This document shows, piece after piece, positions 1-11,820 of a stretch of 64,000 nucleotides of DNA (position 1 is its first letter; each line of letters starts with the position of its first letter). The stretch comes from Enchytraeus crypticus. Taxonomy: Eukaryota > Annelida > Clitellata > Enchytraeida > Enchytraeidae. The notes beneath the pieces are model-generated. The model saw nothing but the letters and a program-made list of their open reading frames with translations, was not told where the DNA came from and made no database searches. The stretch covers positions 434,001 through 498,000 of the forward strand of contig CAJHZI010000307.1 in assembly GCA_905160935.1 (NCBI GenBank). Reading direction: 5' to 3'. Both the position numbers and the translations under genes were made by a program.

Positions 1-75
1 CAGCTAAAACTTTAATAGGGTATAATTAAGGTATAATTCTAAAATATTATTTTCGTTATCTAAAATAATACACTT

Positions 76-135
76 GCAGTGCTAATGTCGTCAATGACAA
101 CATCGAGCACTATGATCGTATTGCTATTCTAGCAG
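76..135. repeat. Dispersed repeat family D, fragment
   Basis: A core of an AGTGCT-like start followed by GTCATCAATGACAACATCGAGCA recurs, with small changes, here, at 13206..13370 and at 46565..46715. The other two copies begin with a CAA-rich run. This copy is short and ends soon after GAGCACTATGAT. The family is not recognised; I infer a SINE or other short interspersed repeat. Confidence 0.45.
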
Positions 136-337
136 TACGATGCAGAGCCATTCCAGTATTTATTGATTATTCAAAAGACTCAGAATGTAGTAAGCACTAT
201 TACATATGTCAGCCCTCTGAAAGAAATGCGTCATCACATCATTTAGTCAAAGTGCTAACAGATTTTTTTTATAGTTTAAGTAATCCCATCCCAGGTTTGC
301 TTGCAATTATATTTATCAGGACCAAAAAAGATAATGT

Positions 338-452
338 TTGCGTAAGCTTTTCACTCGAAAGCGATGTCAGTGACGGGCGAGCCCAGGATTTGAACCCGCA
401 CATACTGATCCGCGGTCGAGTTTTTTACCGACTTCGCCACTGGCTCCAGCAG
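338..452 (-). repeat. tRNA-derived SINE, family B
   Basis: Read on the minus strand it starts GGAGCCAGTGGCGAAGTCGGT, an A-box-like pol III promoter element, then has GGGTTCAAATCC (B box), then a tail through the complement of GAAAGCGATGTCAGTGACG. Close copies lie at 8617..8745 (+) and 26515..26627 (-), with diverged relatives near 43075, 60520 and 61625. A real tRNA is unlikely because there is no complete cloverleaf and the tail is shared between copies. Confidence 0.75.
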
Positions 453-939
453 TATCTCCAGGGAACTCTTTATGCTCCTGTGGGCGACTTGGTCTATTTA
501 AAGAAAACATTTTATATTAGTTATGATATTTTTTTTAAATTGATGTTTTTCTTAAAATTGTTGTTACATATAATTCGCGAACCCTTATGTTGCTTTTTAT
601 TTTAAAGTTAGACTCTTCACATTGGCTCAACTATTGTGTTAAAGTTGTTTTTCCCAACAAAAATATTCTAACTAGCCTATATATATAGCTTGTTTTGAAG
701 CGGCAACTAAAAGATGGTAACAGGAAGCATGCATAAACGCAATCCACATAAATACTAATTGCCTCATTACCTCTTACAGAAGAACATTGCCTGGCTTCAA
801 TTCAGCCGGATAGATACTGTCTATGACTGAAAATGTACAATGGTCTACATGCATAGACTCACTAAAATATCGTAAGCTTCTGCTTTAAATAAGAATATTT
901 TAAATTAGCAAGTGTCCATCGTGTAGTTGCAACCTGGTA

Positions 940-969
940 TGTATATATATATATAGGCCTCTCTCTCTC

Positions 970-1059
<90 letters not shown>

Positions 1060-1077
1060 GTATTGTATATATATATA

Positions 1078-1123
<46 letters not shown>

Positions 1124-1130
1124 TATGCCG
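940..1130. repeat. Compound (TC)n / (TA)n microsatellite
   Basis: A CT run from about 959 to 1003 passes into long TA runs to about 1120, broken by TATTATG-type interruptions. Confidence 0.9.
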
Positions 1131-1317
1131 AAAAAAATTTTATATTTTCAAAAAGAACTGCCGAAAAAATTATGTTAAATCTAGACATACAGTAGTCAAA
1201 AATTAAGAGATTTTGTAATCTGCTTGATAGGCATCTGTGTATACCAAAATATTGCATAAAAACATGTGCTACTAATTAGCCTACTATTAAATATTCTATA
1301 GAAATACTGTACATAGG

Positions 1318-1318
<1 letters not shown>

Positions 1319-1372
<54 letters not shown>

Positions 1373-1430
1373 AAATTTTGAGTTTTCTTAAAGTTATTGA
1401 GATCTCGCTAGGGGATTTTTTTTGCCCCAG

Positions 1431-1500
<70 letters not shown>
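1319..1500. repeat. Two (TA)n tracts flanking a solo inverted-repeat end
   Basis: TA runs at 1319..1371 and 1434..1499 enclose 1375..1432. That core closely matches the terminal inverted repeat of the element at 19918..20676: TTATTGAGATCTCGCTAGGGG, then a T run and GCCCCAGTC. It looks like a solo end or a remnant of the same transposon family inside a TA-rich target. Apparent peptides of alternating Y and I here come from the TA repeat. Confidence 0.65.
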
Positions 1501-1502
<2 letters not shown>

Positions 1503-2535
1503 GTCAAGAAAGTATGAAAGCTTAGAATCTGATTTCACTGAAATGGTTTTATCCAAACCATTACTGATGTGCACTGTTCTCAAAATTCTATAACCTAGTA
1601 GGCCTAATTCTGTTTCAAAAAACAATGCAACGTTCGACGGATTCTGTAAAATTTTATTCCATAAAAATATATTTCTAAGAAGGGATGGCCTTTAGGGATT
1701 TAGAGACAGTAATATTGAAGATATAAAATTCATCACGAGTGAGTTCAAAAGTTTGACTGTTTTTTTTCTAATTCAAAATAAATGTGTTATTGCAAGTTAC
1801 TAATGATATAGATATTTATATTTCGAGTGGGAGCAAATAATTATATGACGATTTTAATTAGCCTAATTGTAGGATTGGCGCCTGAAGTTTCAATACAGTA
1901 TTTTAATCTCAGGTTAACACGTAGGCCTATAGCTCTCTGAATAGAGCATAATCCTACGAAGGATTCACTAAAAGGAGGATTTACTAAGGATTCGTTTTGG
2001 CTGATCGAGCATTCGGATTAAAAAATGTATCTTAAAGGCTTGCACTGTTAATTATATAGCTTATTCAAAAGCTTCTTCGGAGTTTAACATTATTAGTCGA
2101 AGATTACTATTGAGATATCCTACACATCTTCCGAAAGTGAACCCAGGAACTTTAAAGCAAAAATTGTAAGAAATCTAACTTTTAAATTATTTATATATTT
2201 CTAAGGAAAGATAGAAACTGATTACTGAAGGTTTTTGAAGGATTGACGTACTGTTGCTCAAGTAAACACTGCTACAATTATTACTCTGTCAAACTTTAAA
2301 AACAGACCTAACCATACCGTATTATTAAACCGTTACACAATAGACAATTGTCCAGTGTTTATGTTACCAGTCTAGTGTTTTTTGCTCTGCAAAACTTTAA
2401 ATTTACTATTAGGCCTAAGTAATGACTGTATGAGCACACCTATTCCATCATGATGTATTTAAACAGTATAATTTTATTTATGTATTTATTCATCGGATCA
2501 TATAGGCCTACAATTGTGATTTTATATTTTATAAA
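1501..2535. other. No recognised feature
   Basis: About 1 kb of AT-rich sequence. I see no long ORF, splice-supported exon or known repeat, apart from several TAGGCCTA words. Confidence 0.5.
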
Positions 2536-2539
2536 CTTT

Positions 2540-2795
2540 CGTGTTGTGTCAGAGACGCTAAAGAGTAGGCCAAATTTTAACTGCACGTGTCGTAGGAAGT
2601 GACAAGCAGAAACTGAGGAAGGTAGCTGGAAACCACCTTTGAAGCCATATTTTCCAAAGATATATGATACATAATGTATGGATAACGAATAATTAACCCC
2701 TTGGAGGGATTAAATTGTTGATCTATGGAAGGCACTATACGGAATATTAAAGCAGATTTTGTAAGAATGTGCCTTGAACCTGTTAACTTGGTAGA

Positions 2796-2893
<98 letters not shown>

Positions 2894-2895
2894 CT
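2540..2895 (+). repeat. Dispersed repeat family F with (TA)n(GA)n tail
   Basis: This copy aligns by eye with 23058..23360. Both share GTGTTGT-TCAGAG, then ACTGAGGAAGGTA with AAACCACCT, a GTTGATC-GG segment, and a TGTGCCTTGAACCTG / TGCACCTTGGATCTGCC segment before a GA/TA microsatellite. The last segment resembles the 3' end of the RTE-like LINE in this window, so it may be a SINE relying on that LINE. This is inference. Confidence 0.5.
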
Positions 2896-3448
2896 TTATT
2901 AAATATACTGTAGCATACTTTCCGCTCTTAGATCTAAAAACTTCACAAGAAATCAACGGAAGTACGTGAAACTCGACTAAAGCAAGAACACAAACATAAA
3001 ACAGAAATCAAAATTACACAGTATTTTCAAAACTTTATGCAAAAGGTTTTAAAAAATAGATAACCATTGCTAAAGAAAGGCCTCGTCTAGTTGTTGTATA
3101 AAGAGTTCAATATTGAGCGTGGAATGCAGACTAAGAGTAAAATTCTCAATTAAACATGCCATTGATTGATAACGGGAATGGATAATTTGTAATCAAGCAT
3201 TAGTGAGGCTGCAGTGCATAAGTGAAAGCCCTATACAGTGTGACTCAATTTATGAGAAGCTTTGGTGAAAGCTGTAGGACTTCTAGCTCGCATTTGAAGT
3301 CTGTGAATATTGTGTAGAACGTGACAAAGACTCGAAATTAGAACACACGCCTTCAGAAACTGCAATTATCTACAGTCGCTGAAGAAGTTTTAAAATTGAG
3401 CGTTAGTTGAGAGTTAGCGAAATAAACAATGTACAGTGATCAAGCTTT

Positions 3449-3449
<1 letters not shown>
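2896..3449. other. No recognised feature
   Basis: AT-rich sequence without long ORFs or recognised repeats. Confidence 0.45.
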
Positions 3450-3499
<50 letters not shown>

Positions 3500-3665
3500 A
3501 TATTTTATATATACATGTATATATATATATGTATATAAATAAATAAATATATATATATATATATATACAATATACCTGTATATAATGTATACACATATAT
3601 TATAGACATATATTATGTGCATATATACTGCGTAAATGTGTAGATATATTTTGTATATATAATTA
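3450..3665. repeat. (TA)n microsatellite with TATG variants
   Basis: A pure TA run at about 3450..3495 is followed by TATACATG and TAAATAAATA variants. The apparent minus-strand ORFs are alternating Y and I and are not genes. Confidence 0.85.
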
Positions 3666-3719
3666 AAAACCAAAATTATGAAACAACAGATACCGATATG
3701 ACAAATGAAGCTATCTGTA

Positions 3720-4035
3720 AAGAGTAAGTAGTATGGTTATGACGATGATTATTACAATTATTACTACGATTATGACTAAGGCCACTACAGCTATTTCCAC
3801 GATTATGACTATAACTATTGCAATTATTATCATGAGTATGACTATGGCAATTAAAATTACTGTTATGATTTTTCCTTTGACTATTGCAATTATTATTATG
3901 AATATGACTATGACTACTGTAATTATTTTTTTTGTATTTTAACAACTTTAACTATGACCACTACAATTATTATAACGATCATCACTGCTACCACTTCAAT
4001 TATTACCACTATTATGACTAACCGATACAATTCTA
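3720..4035. repeat. Degenerate tandem repeat with ATTATGACTA core
   Basis: The words ATTATGACTATG, ACTACAATTATTA and ACTATTGCAATTATTAT recur many times with phase close to a multiple of three, so both strands stay open (N/H/S-rich and T/I/M-rich peptides). I read it as an old trinucleotide-type satellite rather than a coding sequence. Confidence 0.65.
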
Positions 4036-5340
4036 ATAACGATTATGAGCATGCTCTACATATAAAATGCATTTTTAAATCCGTGTTGCTTTCTTGATAA
4101 TAGAAATATTTAAGATGTTAATGTTTAACTCAAAAAACCATCGAAATACTTTATTTAATGCTCTTACTTAAAGTAATGCTCTTAAAAGTTAATTTAAAGT
4201 TACTTAAAGTTAATGCTCTTGCTTAAAGTCTACATGTAGGCTAATTTTAGTAAATTGAAGAGATATTCAAGATATTGTAGTTTATTGGGGCCTATATTTC
4301 ATTCTTTGAAAGTTGTAATTAAATTAATTCTTGAAGTTAAAGAGCTTCATTAATACTTCGTAAAGAGCTGATCGATAGAGAACTCTAATCCCAATTGTTC
4401 ACAATTGTCTAATTCTCTGCACTAATCACTTGAACTAAATCCAATTCTGATTGCAACTCCATTGTACCTGAATGAAGTAAATCTGTCAATTCTATTCACA
4501 CTTGCAGGTCTGACTGCAGTGCGTAACAATAAACAGCAACATACATGCATATGAGTATGGTACTTCTTTAAAAAGTTACTTAGCAATTACGACCCATGTT
4601 TGATTAAAATTCTTAGATTTAAACATACAAGCAAAATGACAGGAATTTTAAAACCTCCTGTATAATACTATTAGACCTACATGATATAACATTATGAAGT
4701 GTTTCCTATTTATCAGAATTTGTTTATACTGTAGTTCAGGAATTAAGTAAAATTACCTTAAAATGTATATGCCTATACATGTAGTCGTTTAGGTATACAT
4801 GGTGCACTCGTTCAGCCTGAATCATTGAAAATTGTAAATACAGACTTTTGTAATTGTGCGTCAAACGTCAGACTCAGAGATTAACTAAATTCCAGCATTA
4901 CTGATTTAATGAGTCACGATTCCTTCTCAGACACGTCGAGTTTCTATATGCATCAGATATTGAAACTGTGGAAAATTGGTAAATTAAATCAAAAGTTACC
5001 AAGATCTAGGAGAATGAAAAGAGACATTTCGGCATTAGTTTAGTCGCTGTTTCAAAATTAAACCCAACATTGGACACACAATATTAGCTAGGAAGTCTTT
5101 TGTGATTAAAATGTTAAATGAAGTTTGTTAAACTTGTAAGGCAGTTAAAAACGCCGGAAGCATAATACTATATACTGCACATACAGTATAGTATGTACAC
5201 AGTCCAGGTATGGACATTTATATTAGCAAGTTTCATTAAAAAAGATGTCAATGTCAGGAATATAAAGCTTAATTAGGAACTTGTAAAGTAGTTTCAAGAA
5301 TTTAAATAATTAATTAAATGAATAACGATAGGCCTATTAG
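4036..5340. other. No recognised feature
   Basis: About 1.3 kb of AT-rich sequence. A short local duplication of CTTACTTAAAGTAATGCTCTT and TAAAGTTAATGCTCTT lies near 4165..4225. No gene seen. Confidence 0.45.
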
Positions 5341-5352
5341 TAACGCAACTAT

Positions 5353-5365
5353 TCTCTCTCACGCA

Positions 5366-5412
<47 letters not shown>
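5353..5412. repeat. (TC)n microsatellite
   Basis: An almost pure TC run with a few interruptions at its left side. Confidence 0.9.
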
Positions 5413-5413
<1 letters not shown>

Positions 5414-5814
5414 GTGCACTGCCTCTTTGCATGTCCGTTGATACTATTGTACGTTTAAGCTTATATTAGTTTACGATAAAAAAACATATACGCCTTTGGT
5501 GTGCATGTATATGCAATGTGCAATTTATGTGCGTTATATGCCATTTGCAGATAATATGCCTTTTATGAATGATTGTAATAACTTTTACAAGAGTTGCTTC
5601 AACAAAATGTACATGCATTTGGATGATAATTATGGCAATGGATATGACTCAGGAAAACTAATGGCTAATATTGTGACTCGGTCAATAGCATAGATATAAT
5701 GGTTGATGGAGGGAATGCTTAAAACTTAACAAGAAATAAAGCGACTATTCGAAATATATCTTTTACTTTCCTCAAGTGAGTAAGGTTGCGGAGAGGGGAT
5801 TAAAATTAGAGTTG

Positions 5815-6012
5815 GGAATTTTATGAATTTTTAGAGTTCGGTTCGGTTCGTTGAAAATGAAAGTTCGGTTAGGTTCGGGTTCGGTTAGCAGTTGACAATT
5901 TGAGAGTTCGATTCGGTTCGATTTGTAGAAAATGGAAGCTCGGTTCGGTTTGGGTTCGGTTAGCAGTTGACAATTTTAGCGTTCGGGTTCGGTTCGGGTT
6001 CGGCTTGCTTCC
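5815..6012 (+). repeat. GGTTCGG minisatellite, left array
   Basis: Variants of GGTTCGGTTCGG and GGGTTCGG occur within a higher-order unit that also contains TAGCAGTTGACAATTT (seen twice) and GAAAATG-AAG (seen twice). The same G-rich strand and core recur at 7280..7430. A LINE fragment and about 700 bp of other sequence lie between the two arrays. Confidence 0.7.
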
Positions 6013-6599
6013 ACCTCACAAGAGTCCAAAATGATTTGGTTTGGATAATGTTGCAATTATTTAACATTACTTATAATAATCATGGTTATGATAAACATGT
6101 TTAAAATGGTTTATGGTAAATGTGCTTGAAAAATACAGGAATCCATATTAACTGCCACATTTTTCCACTGAATAAAAATATGACAATGAAAAAAGGAGAG
6201 AAGTGGTATTTATTCCTGTACATTTCAATATGTCTTAAAATACTGTAAGTTGACCAACAAATGTTCATAAAATAGATATTTAGTTGCATTACTGTATATT
6301 AGCAATTCACCTTGATTATAACCAGCAAATAGAATGCTTCATCAATTTAAAAATAATTTTTTTGTCACTAGGCCTATATATTAGAAACGTTTATAATTAA
6401 GTGGAAATGTCTTGGCTAAAATTTGATCTAATATTTCCACAGACAAAGTGCAATTTATTCACATAAAAAATGTCAAATAAGGACGATTTGGTAAACATGT
6501 GTACTTCCACAGAAAAATTATCACAATATAGGCCTATACCGTTTGCTATCAACTGAATCAGTAGTAAACTTCATAATTTACCTTAGGGTTTCAAATTTG
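6013..6599. other. No recognised feature between GGTTCGG array and LINE fragment
   Basis: AT-rich sequence with two TAGGCCTAT words and no gene seen. Confidence 0.4.
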
Positions 6600-7080
6600 A
6601 AACTAATAGTTTATTTGAGTCCAGCTAAACCTTTCCATTATTACTTTCCATATCCACATTTCCAATGCCTCTAGTTTCCTGATGTTTTCTTTCCTTGATG
6701 TCCATGTTTCACATCCATATAATAGCGTGGTCCATACCAAGGTTTTCGCTATCTTTATTTTAGTGTCTTTCTTTAGGCTTTTTATTAAAAGTACTTTCCT
6801 ATTATCGAAGACTTCTTTTGCTTGGCCAATCTTACTATATACTTCAGTCTCACATTTCCCATCGTCTGTTATAGTATTACCTAAATATTTGAAATTCCTT
6901 ACCTGTTTCAATTTCGTAACATTTATTATAATACTGGCTTTACCTCTATTCTGGGATACTCTCATCACTTTTGTCTCCTTGAGATTAATCTTAATTCCTT
7001 ATTTCAATGCCGTATCATTCAGACTATCCATTATCTTCTGTAGACCAGTCTCGCTTCCCTTCACAATTCCTTTCTAACGC
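6600..7080 (-). mobile_element. 3' fragment of RTE-like LINE reverse transcriptase
   Basis: The minus-strand reading frame carries KYLGNTITDDGKCETEV, then LLYGCETWTSRKENIRKLE and ALEMWIWKVIMERFSWTQ. This is the same C-terminal part of the reverse transcriptase polyprotein as in the larger copy at 56150..58075 (KYLGHTITDDGKCETEI; LEALEMWIWRRVKRISWTQ). The main open frame runs 6968..6603, and readable protein similarity continues to about 7070 in another frame. It is a 5'-truncated, inactive copy. The clade is uncertain; the signature fits RTE-type elements common in invertebrates. Confidence 0.8.
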
Positions 7081-7279
7081 TACCATTCCTTTATATCGCT
7101 ATCTGTTATTAATTTTATAATCTGTGTCGGAACCAGTGTTACCTGAATATATGCTGTTAGATACTAAGACATGTGAATACAAAAACTAATATATATGTGC
7201 ATTGTTCTTAATATCTTTATATAAGGTAAAAGAATAGTGCTATTTTCTCCTGGAGCTGGCGAAGGAGATAGGAACTTCA

Positions 7280-7432
7280 AGAGATTGGCTCGGTCCGGTT
7301 TGGACGAGGCTAGGGTTCGGGTTCGGTTCGGGTTCGGCTAGAGTCTGGGTTCGGGTTCGGCCAGAGTCTGGGTTCGGGTTCAGTTCGTCGGTCAAAATTC
7401 CAGATTTTAGGGTTCGGTTCGATTCATATCTC
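7280..7432 (+). repeat. GGTTCGG minisatellite, right array
   Basis: Contains three copies of a unit of about 30 bp built from GGGTTCGGGTTCGGC and AGAGTCTG, with GGTTCGGTTCG variants at both sides. It has the same core and strand as 5815..6012. Confidence 0.7.
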
Positions 7433-8616
7433 TAATTAAAATTTAAACGTATATGTATACTTATTAATAATGTGGACATATTTTTATGTTGAAATACACA
7501 GCGGATTTCGGACTCTGAAAATATTCAAACGATATTTTTATCAACCAGTTTTAAAAAAGAACAGAAAATAAGTTATCTTAAATATAGAGTCAAAAGGGCT
7601 TTAGATGTGGCAGTTCAAAGACGGTTTCCTGTCAAATTCACGACTTCTTCTACAGACGATACAATTAAATCTCCATCGCTAAAGTGAACACGTACGTTTG
7701 GAGATTGAATCTAAACTTCTAAAGGTCTTCCTTTCTTCAAGTTTTCACACATTTCAGTTATATCCACATATAATACTTTAAACTGACGAAGAACATAGTT
7801 GGGGTGTAGTATCCACGAGCTTTGATGAAGTTGTCGATGGAGATTCTAAATAGCTCTTTTACGGTATCAAATTTTCCTCCAGATTTCAAAGTCTACCAGT
7901 ATTTTCTATTATTCATAACAAGAGAGACAAGCGTCTGCATTCACGTGACTTTCAAAACATTCGTTCAGTAAAAAATGTACTAGGTGACAATAGAGACTAA
8001 TCAAATTATTTGCAGTTCTATGGTCTGTTTATTACGTTTAGTTTTCGGAAAATTTCGTGTTGATCAAGATGAGCCGCGATTTCACTAATTCACTCATTTT
8101 CTAAGCAACAAATAATTTTGAAGCTCTTCTAGAGTTATTCCTGTTTTAGCAGTTGTAAAATCATCTATATTGAAAAACATTTCGGTTTTATTCATCTTTT
8201 TAATAGAAATTGCTAAATAATATGGATAGTGTGAAAGAGAAGGAATTTTATACAAGTGATATCAGTGAAATCATAAAAGTTAGGCTACTCCGTAATATAG
8301 GATGAACACCTAAGAGTATTAGCTGAATTACTATTCATTAATCATTGAATTACTGTATTCATATTTACATGTAAAATGCTCTCCTTCCAGCAATTTGTGA
8401 TTTTTCACTGGCATTATACTTGTAGGTAAAAAGAGGAATTAGTATAATAAAACTGTCAGCTCCAGAACCTGAATCTTTCAGCAGCTCTGCAAAGCAAAAA
8501 GCATTAAAGAAAACTTTTCTGTATATTATAGATGTGCCAAAGTGAATGCAACGGTAGTCGCACTCTTTTTACTGATAATAATCTCTCTTACGGGCCTACT
8601 GACAATAATCTCATAT
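7433..8616. other. No recognised feature
   Basis: About 1.2 kb without a long ORF. A short piece, TAAAATTTAAACGTATATGT, is all that separates it from the GGTTCGG array. Confidence 0.4.
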
Positions 8617-8745
8617 TGATTGGAGCCAGTGGCGGAGTCGGTAAGATACTCGACCGCGGATCAGTATGTGCGGGGTTCAAATCCAAATCCTGGGCTCGCT
8701 CGTCACTGACATCGCTTTCGAGTGAGGAAACTGAGGCTAACCTCA
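8617..8745 (+). repeat. tRNA-derived SINE, family B
   Basis: Starts GGAGCCAGTGGCGGAGTCGGT (A box) and contains GGGGTTCAAATCC (B box), followed by GCTCGTCACTGACATCGCTTT. Opposite in orientation to the copies at 338 and 26515. Readable similarity ends near GAGTGAGGAAAC. Confidence 0.78.
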
Positions 8746-9282
8746 GCTTTTACCAGCTTTATTCCAATTCGCATCTCATACGCACATGTAGAGCATATAA
8801 GTGCAAGTCGATCAAATGGACATCGAAAACATAGAAATATGCCGAACATATACGAATTCATCGAATTCATCGAAACATACGAACACATCGAATATACATG
8901 TAGGCAGCTGCAGTTCACAATTTTATTATATAATATATAATAAAGGTTACACTTCCGTTTCCTCATACAATGACAAAGCTAAGGAAAAGGGTATTAAATA
9001 CTTACATATTCTTAATTAATTGTCTTTCAATGGATCGTTATTTTTTAAATTTATACGACATTCTGCCCTTTTATAAAGATGCGGACCTGATATTGTTTTT
9101 TGACGCGAAACTAGACTTTAAATTCGTATTAATTTGTAAATTGATTGATTGATTACATGTTATAATACTCTCTTTTTAACTTTAGATTATAAGAACTGTA
9201 TATTCTTATGATTGAAGGCAGCATTCATTTTGCTAAGTCTATGTATTAATTGAATCTCTATAGATAAAATAATGCGTGAATC
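8746..9282. other. Short local repeats, no gene recognised
   Basis: A GAATTCATCGAATTCATCGAA-type local duplication occurs near 8855. The overlapping small ORFs here do not resemble any known protein. Confidence 0.35.
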
Positions 9283-9365
9283 GTATCGATTGAGTAGCTG
9301 AATTGACGATTCACTTGACTGATAGCTAGGAGGACGTCGATTCGAATCTCTAGCGGACCGTCTGT
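9283..9365 (+). repeat. tRNA-like SINE head, unclassified
   Basis: GATTGAGTAGCTGAATTGAC is followed about 45 bp later by CGATTCGAATCTC, spaced like pol III A and B boxes. It differs from families A and B. No full cloverleaf is evident. Confidence 0.4.
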
Positions 9366-9436
9366 GATACTAGCCCTTGTAGTGCGGTAACATGTATTGA
9401 CCTTGAGCTATAGACGCTATAGCTTTAAGTAATGTG

Positions 9437-10263
9437 CAGGGGCGGATCCAGAAATTTTTTAAAGGGGGGGCCCGATTTTTTTTTGAGAGTGTACATTTTT
9501 TGCTTTCTTCGGGAGATGTGACTCAACTAGACAAATTTCTGTGAGGAGGCTCAAAATGTGTACACTACTGCGTTCGGCTCATAGAGTGAGTGTATCCCCG
9601 TACCCCCCCCCCGCTCATCATACCCGTCAGGGGAAAACCTAAAATCCTACATTTGTTTGGAAAAGTAGGTTAATTTTTTTCACCTCTGAAGAAACTCTTC
9701 GGATCTCGACGAATTGCAAAAGTGACCTAATTTTGGCGGTGGGGGGCTTAACCACCTTCAAGCCAAGGCTGTTTGCACCACTGCTACGGGACAGAGTTCA
9801 TATTTTTTACTTACACTCTTTTTTCCTCTAATGCAGTGGTTATGCATTGGTTCAAGTGAATATTGAGAGCTAGTGAAATGGTCAACATTGTTTTGGACCC
9901 CCTTCTATTATAGAGTGCTCCTAGCATATCCTAGAAAAAAATCGAGCTATTGGAAATGAGTTCTCTGTCATATTACTAACATATTTGCACATCGAAATTG
10001 CCATAGAAAGAATGAAAATATACCCTGTCTTACCCTCCCCCGCCCCCCCCCCCAACCACCTCCATTATTAACATATTTTCACATCGAAATTGCCATAGAA
10101 ACAATTAAAATATACCCTGTCTTACCCCCCCCCCCCGGGCCCCCCTAACCACCTTCATTATTAACATATTTTCACATCGAAATTGCCATAGATACAATGA
10201 AAATATAGTTTAAAATTTTTTATCGGCGGACCTAAGGGGGGGCTCCCCCTGGATCCGCCACTG
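9437..10263. mobile_element. Non-autonomous hAT-type DNA transposon with perfect 8-bp target duplication
   Basis: The element begins CAGGGGCGGATCCAG and ends CTGGATCCGCCACTG, an inverted terminal repeat of 15 bp with two mismatches. It is flanked on both sides by GTAATGTG (9429..9436 and 10264..10271), an exact 8-bp target-site duplication as made by hAT elements. It is 827 bp long and has no transposase ORF. G or C homopolymer runs sit just inside both ends. The right half has three tandem copies of a unit of about 105 bp (TAACATATTTTCACATCGAA, then AAATTGCCATAGAAACAAT and ATATACCCTGTCTTACC, then a C run). Family assignment rests on terminus shape and TSD length. Confidence 0.88.
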
Positions 10264-10449
10264 GTAATGTGCATATGGAAAGCTTTAAAATGCTCTATTT
10301 AATTTCCATCGGCACACATGTGTGCTTGTACTTAGGCATTTGTGGAGTTTCGTTATTAACGCCAATTGCTTCAGGATACATTATCAGACAAGCGTAAAAA
10401 TAATCTGTAGACGTAACTGTTTACAGCATCTCCATGACTTCTCGACATC

Positions 10450-10525
10450 AGCATATCATGACGTCCCTGACATCATCCTTGTATGAGGAAATGGACGTTA
10501 AACCTTTATTATTGTTAGTATTATT

Positions 10526-10564
<39 letters not shown>

Positions 10565-10600
10565 TATATTATTATTATTATTATTATTATTATTATCTCA
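10450..10600 (+). repeat. SINE family C tail with (TTA)n/(AAT)n microsatellite
   Basis: GACGTCCCTGACATCATCC, then TTGTATGAGGAAATGGACGT and TAAACCTTTATTATT lead into an AAT run and then an ATT run. The same tail occurs at about 23955, 43300 and, diverged, at 55960 (+), and in reverse at 23905 and 37805. The TTA microsatellite seems to grow from the 3' end of this repeat. Confidence 0.65.
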
Positions 10601-11496
10601 ATGTTTTTCTTAGTGCACTAGAATAAAATTTAATGCAGTTGCTTTCGTTACTGGTATCATGTTTCTTAATCATTCTTCATGGTTAACCTGATCTTCTTTA
10701 GCCAAGCAACATAATATCATTAACCTCTCATTATCTCATTTGTTTTCTGTTACTTGACAGATTGATTTTTCTAAAACTACAAAACAGCTTACGTGTTGCT
10801 ACTAAAATTACTTAATTATGCATACAGCTAGTTTTCTGATATCGATGTAGTCATCGATGTAGTCATCGATGTGATCGATGTAGTCATACTTCTAGATGTT
10901 CGCGATGTTAACTATTGCTAGCTTATTCAACGCTACAAACAACAAACCCAGTTTATAGATCAGTTATCAAAATTCTAGTAGATATTAAAATAGCTTGTAA
11001 ATTATTAATAATATTATTACTATATTAGATATCGATTCAACTGGCACTATGGATTAGTTTATCATTTAGGTGCCTGTCTAGTTTGATATAAATTTTACAA
11101 CAACAACAAACAATTATCGAATAGGCACCTATCGAACAGCCGTCGAATAGGCTGCTTCTTACTATGTTGTGCAGCAAAGGTAAATATTTGTCGTTGTTTT
11201 TCCAGGAAAAGTTTCCCTTTTGTTATGAATTCTTCCTGCAGTCTTATACTACTTAAATATTAGTGCCATTTGCAGTAGAATATAAAAGAGAAATGAAAAG
11301 TGGGACGTAAATAGGAGAAGAAAAAATTATGGAAGAGACGGAGGAGAAACAGATGAAGAAAAGAAGAAAAGAAATAAATCGTATCCTATCTCAATAATTT
11401 ATCTATTATAGATTAATTAAGCCTACTTACGAACAGCCAGTCACGTTATTCAGACTAAACGCTGATAAAGATGGAATTGAACAGTGGATATGGCGT
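10601..11496. other. No gene; short TCGATGTAGTCA duplication
   Basis: Three near copies of ATCGATGTAGTC lie at about 10840..10886. The rest is AT-rich without recognised features. Confidence 0.4.
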
Positions 11497-11570
11497 AATG
11501 GTTAGAGACAAGAGTATTCGCCTAAGAAGCAAGTGGCCTGGACTCAAAGTCTAGTTTAGTTAACGACGCA
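11497..11570 (+). repeat. tRNA-like SINE head, unclassified
   Basis: TGGCGTAATGGTTAGAG (A-box-like) and GGACTCAAAGTC (degenerate B box) are spaced as in a tRNA. Sequence in between could form an anticodon arm, but the acceptor stem does not pair, so I call it SINE-derived. Confidence 0.45.
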
Positions 11571-11820
11571 TATACCTGTATATCTGTTAGTTCACAGGAT
11601 GGATAGACTATTCATATATAAGAACGACGTTGCATTTGGCGTTATAGACAGTGAAGATTTGACTATTCACGTAAATTATTTAAAAGATTTTCCAGGAACC
11701 TGTAAACAGTCTCTAAATCCGGTCACTTGTCAAAGCTTGGATGTACAAAAAAAGAAGAAACAAAGGAACGCAATCATGTTTTCTGGTTAACTTAGTCTAG
11801 TTGAAATATCTTATCATACA

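Noticed and set aside
338-452. tRNA gene (also at 8617, 11497, 28107, 41738, 47797)
   Set aside because: A and B boxes are present but cloverleaf stems do not close and the sequences are shared dispersed repeats, so they are SINE heads.
1296-1625. ORFs of alternating Y and I over TA runs (also at 3414..3673 and 20561..20857)
   Set aside because: They are TA microsatellites read as protein; no coding signal outside the repeat.
5815-7432. Telomere-like repeat
   Set aside because: GGTTCGG variants differ from animal TTAGGG, are irregular and lie inside the window rather than at an end.
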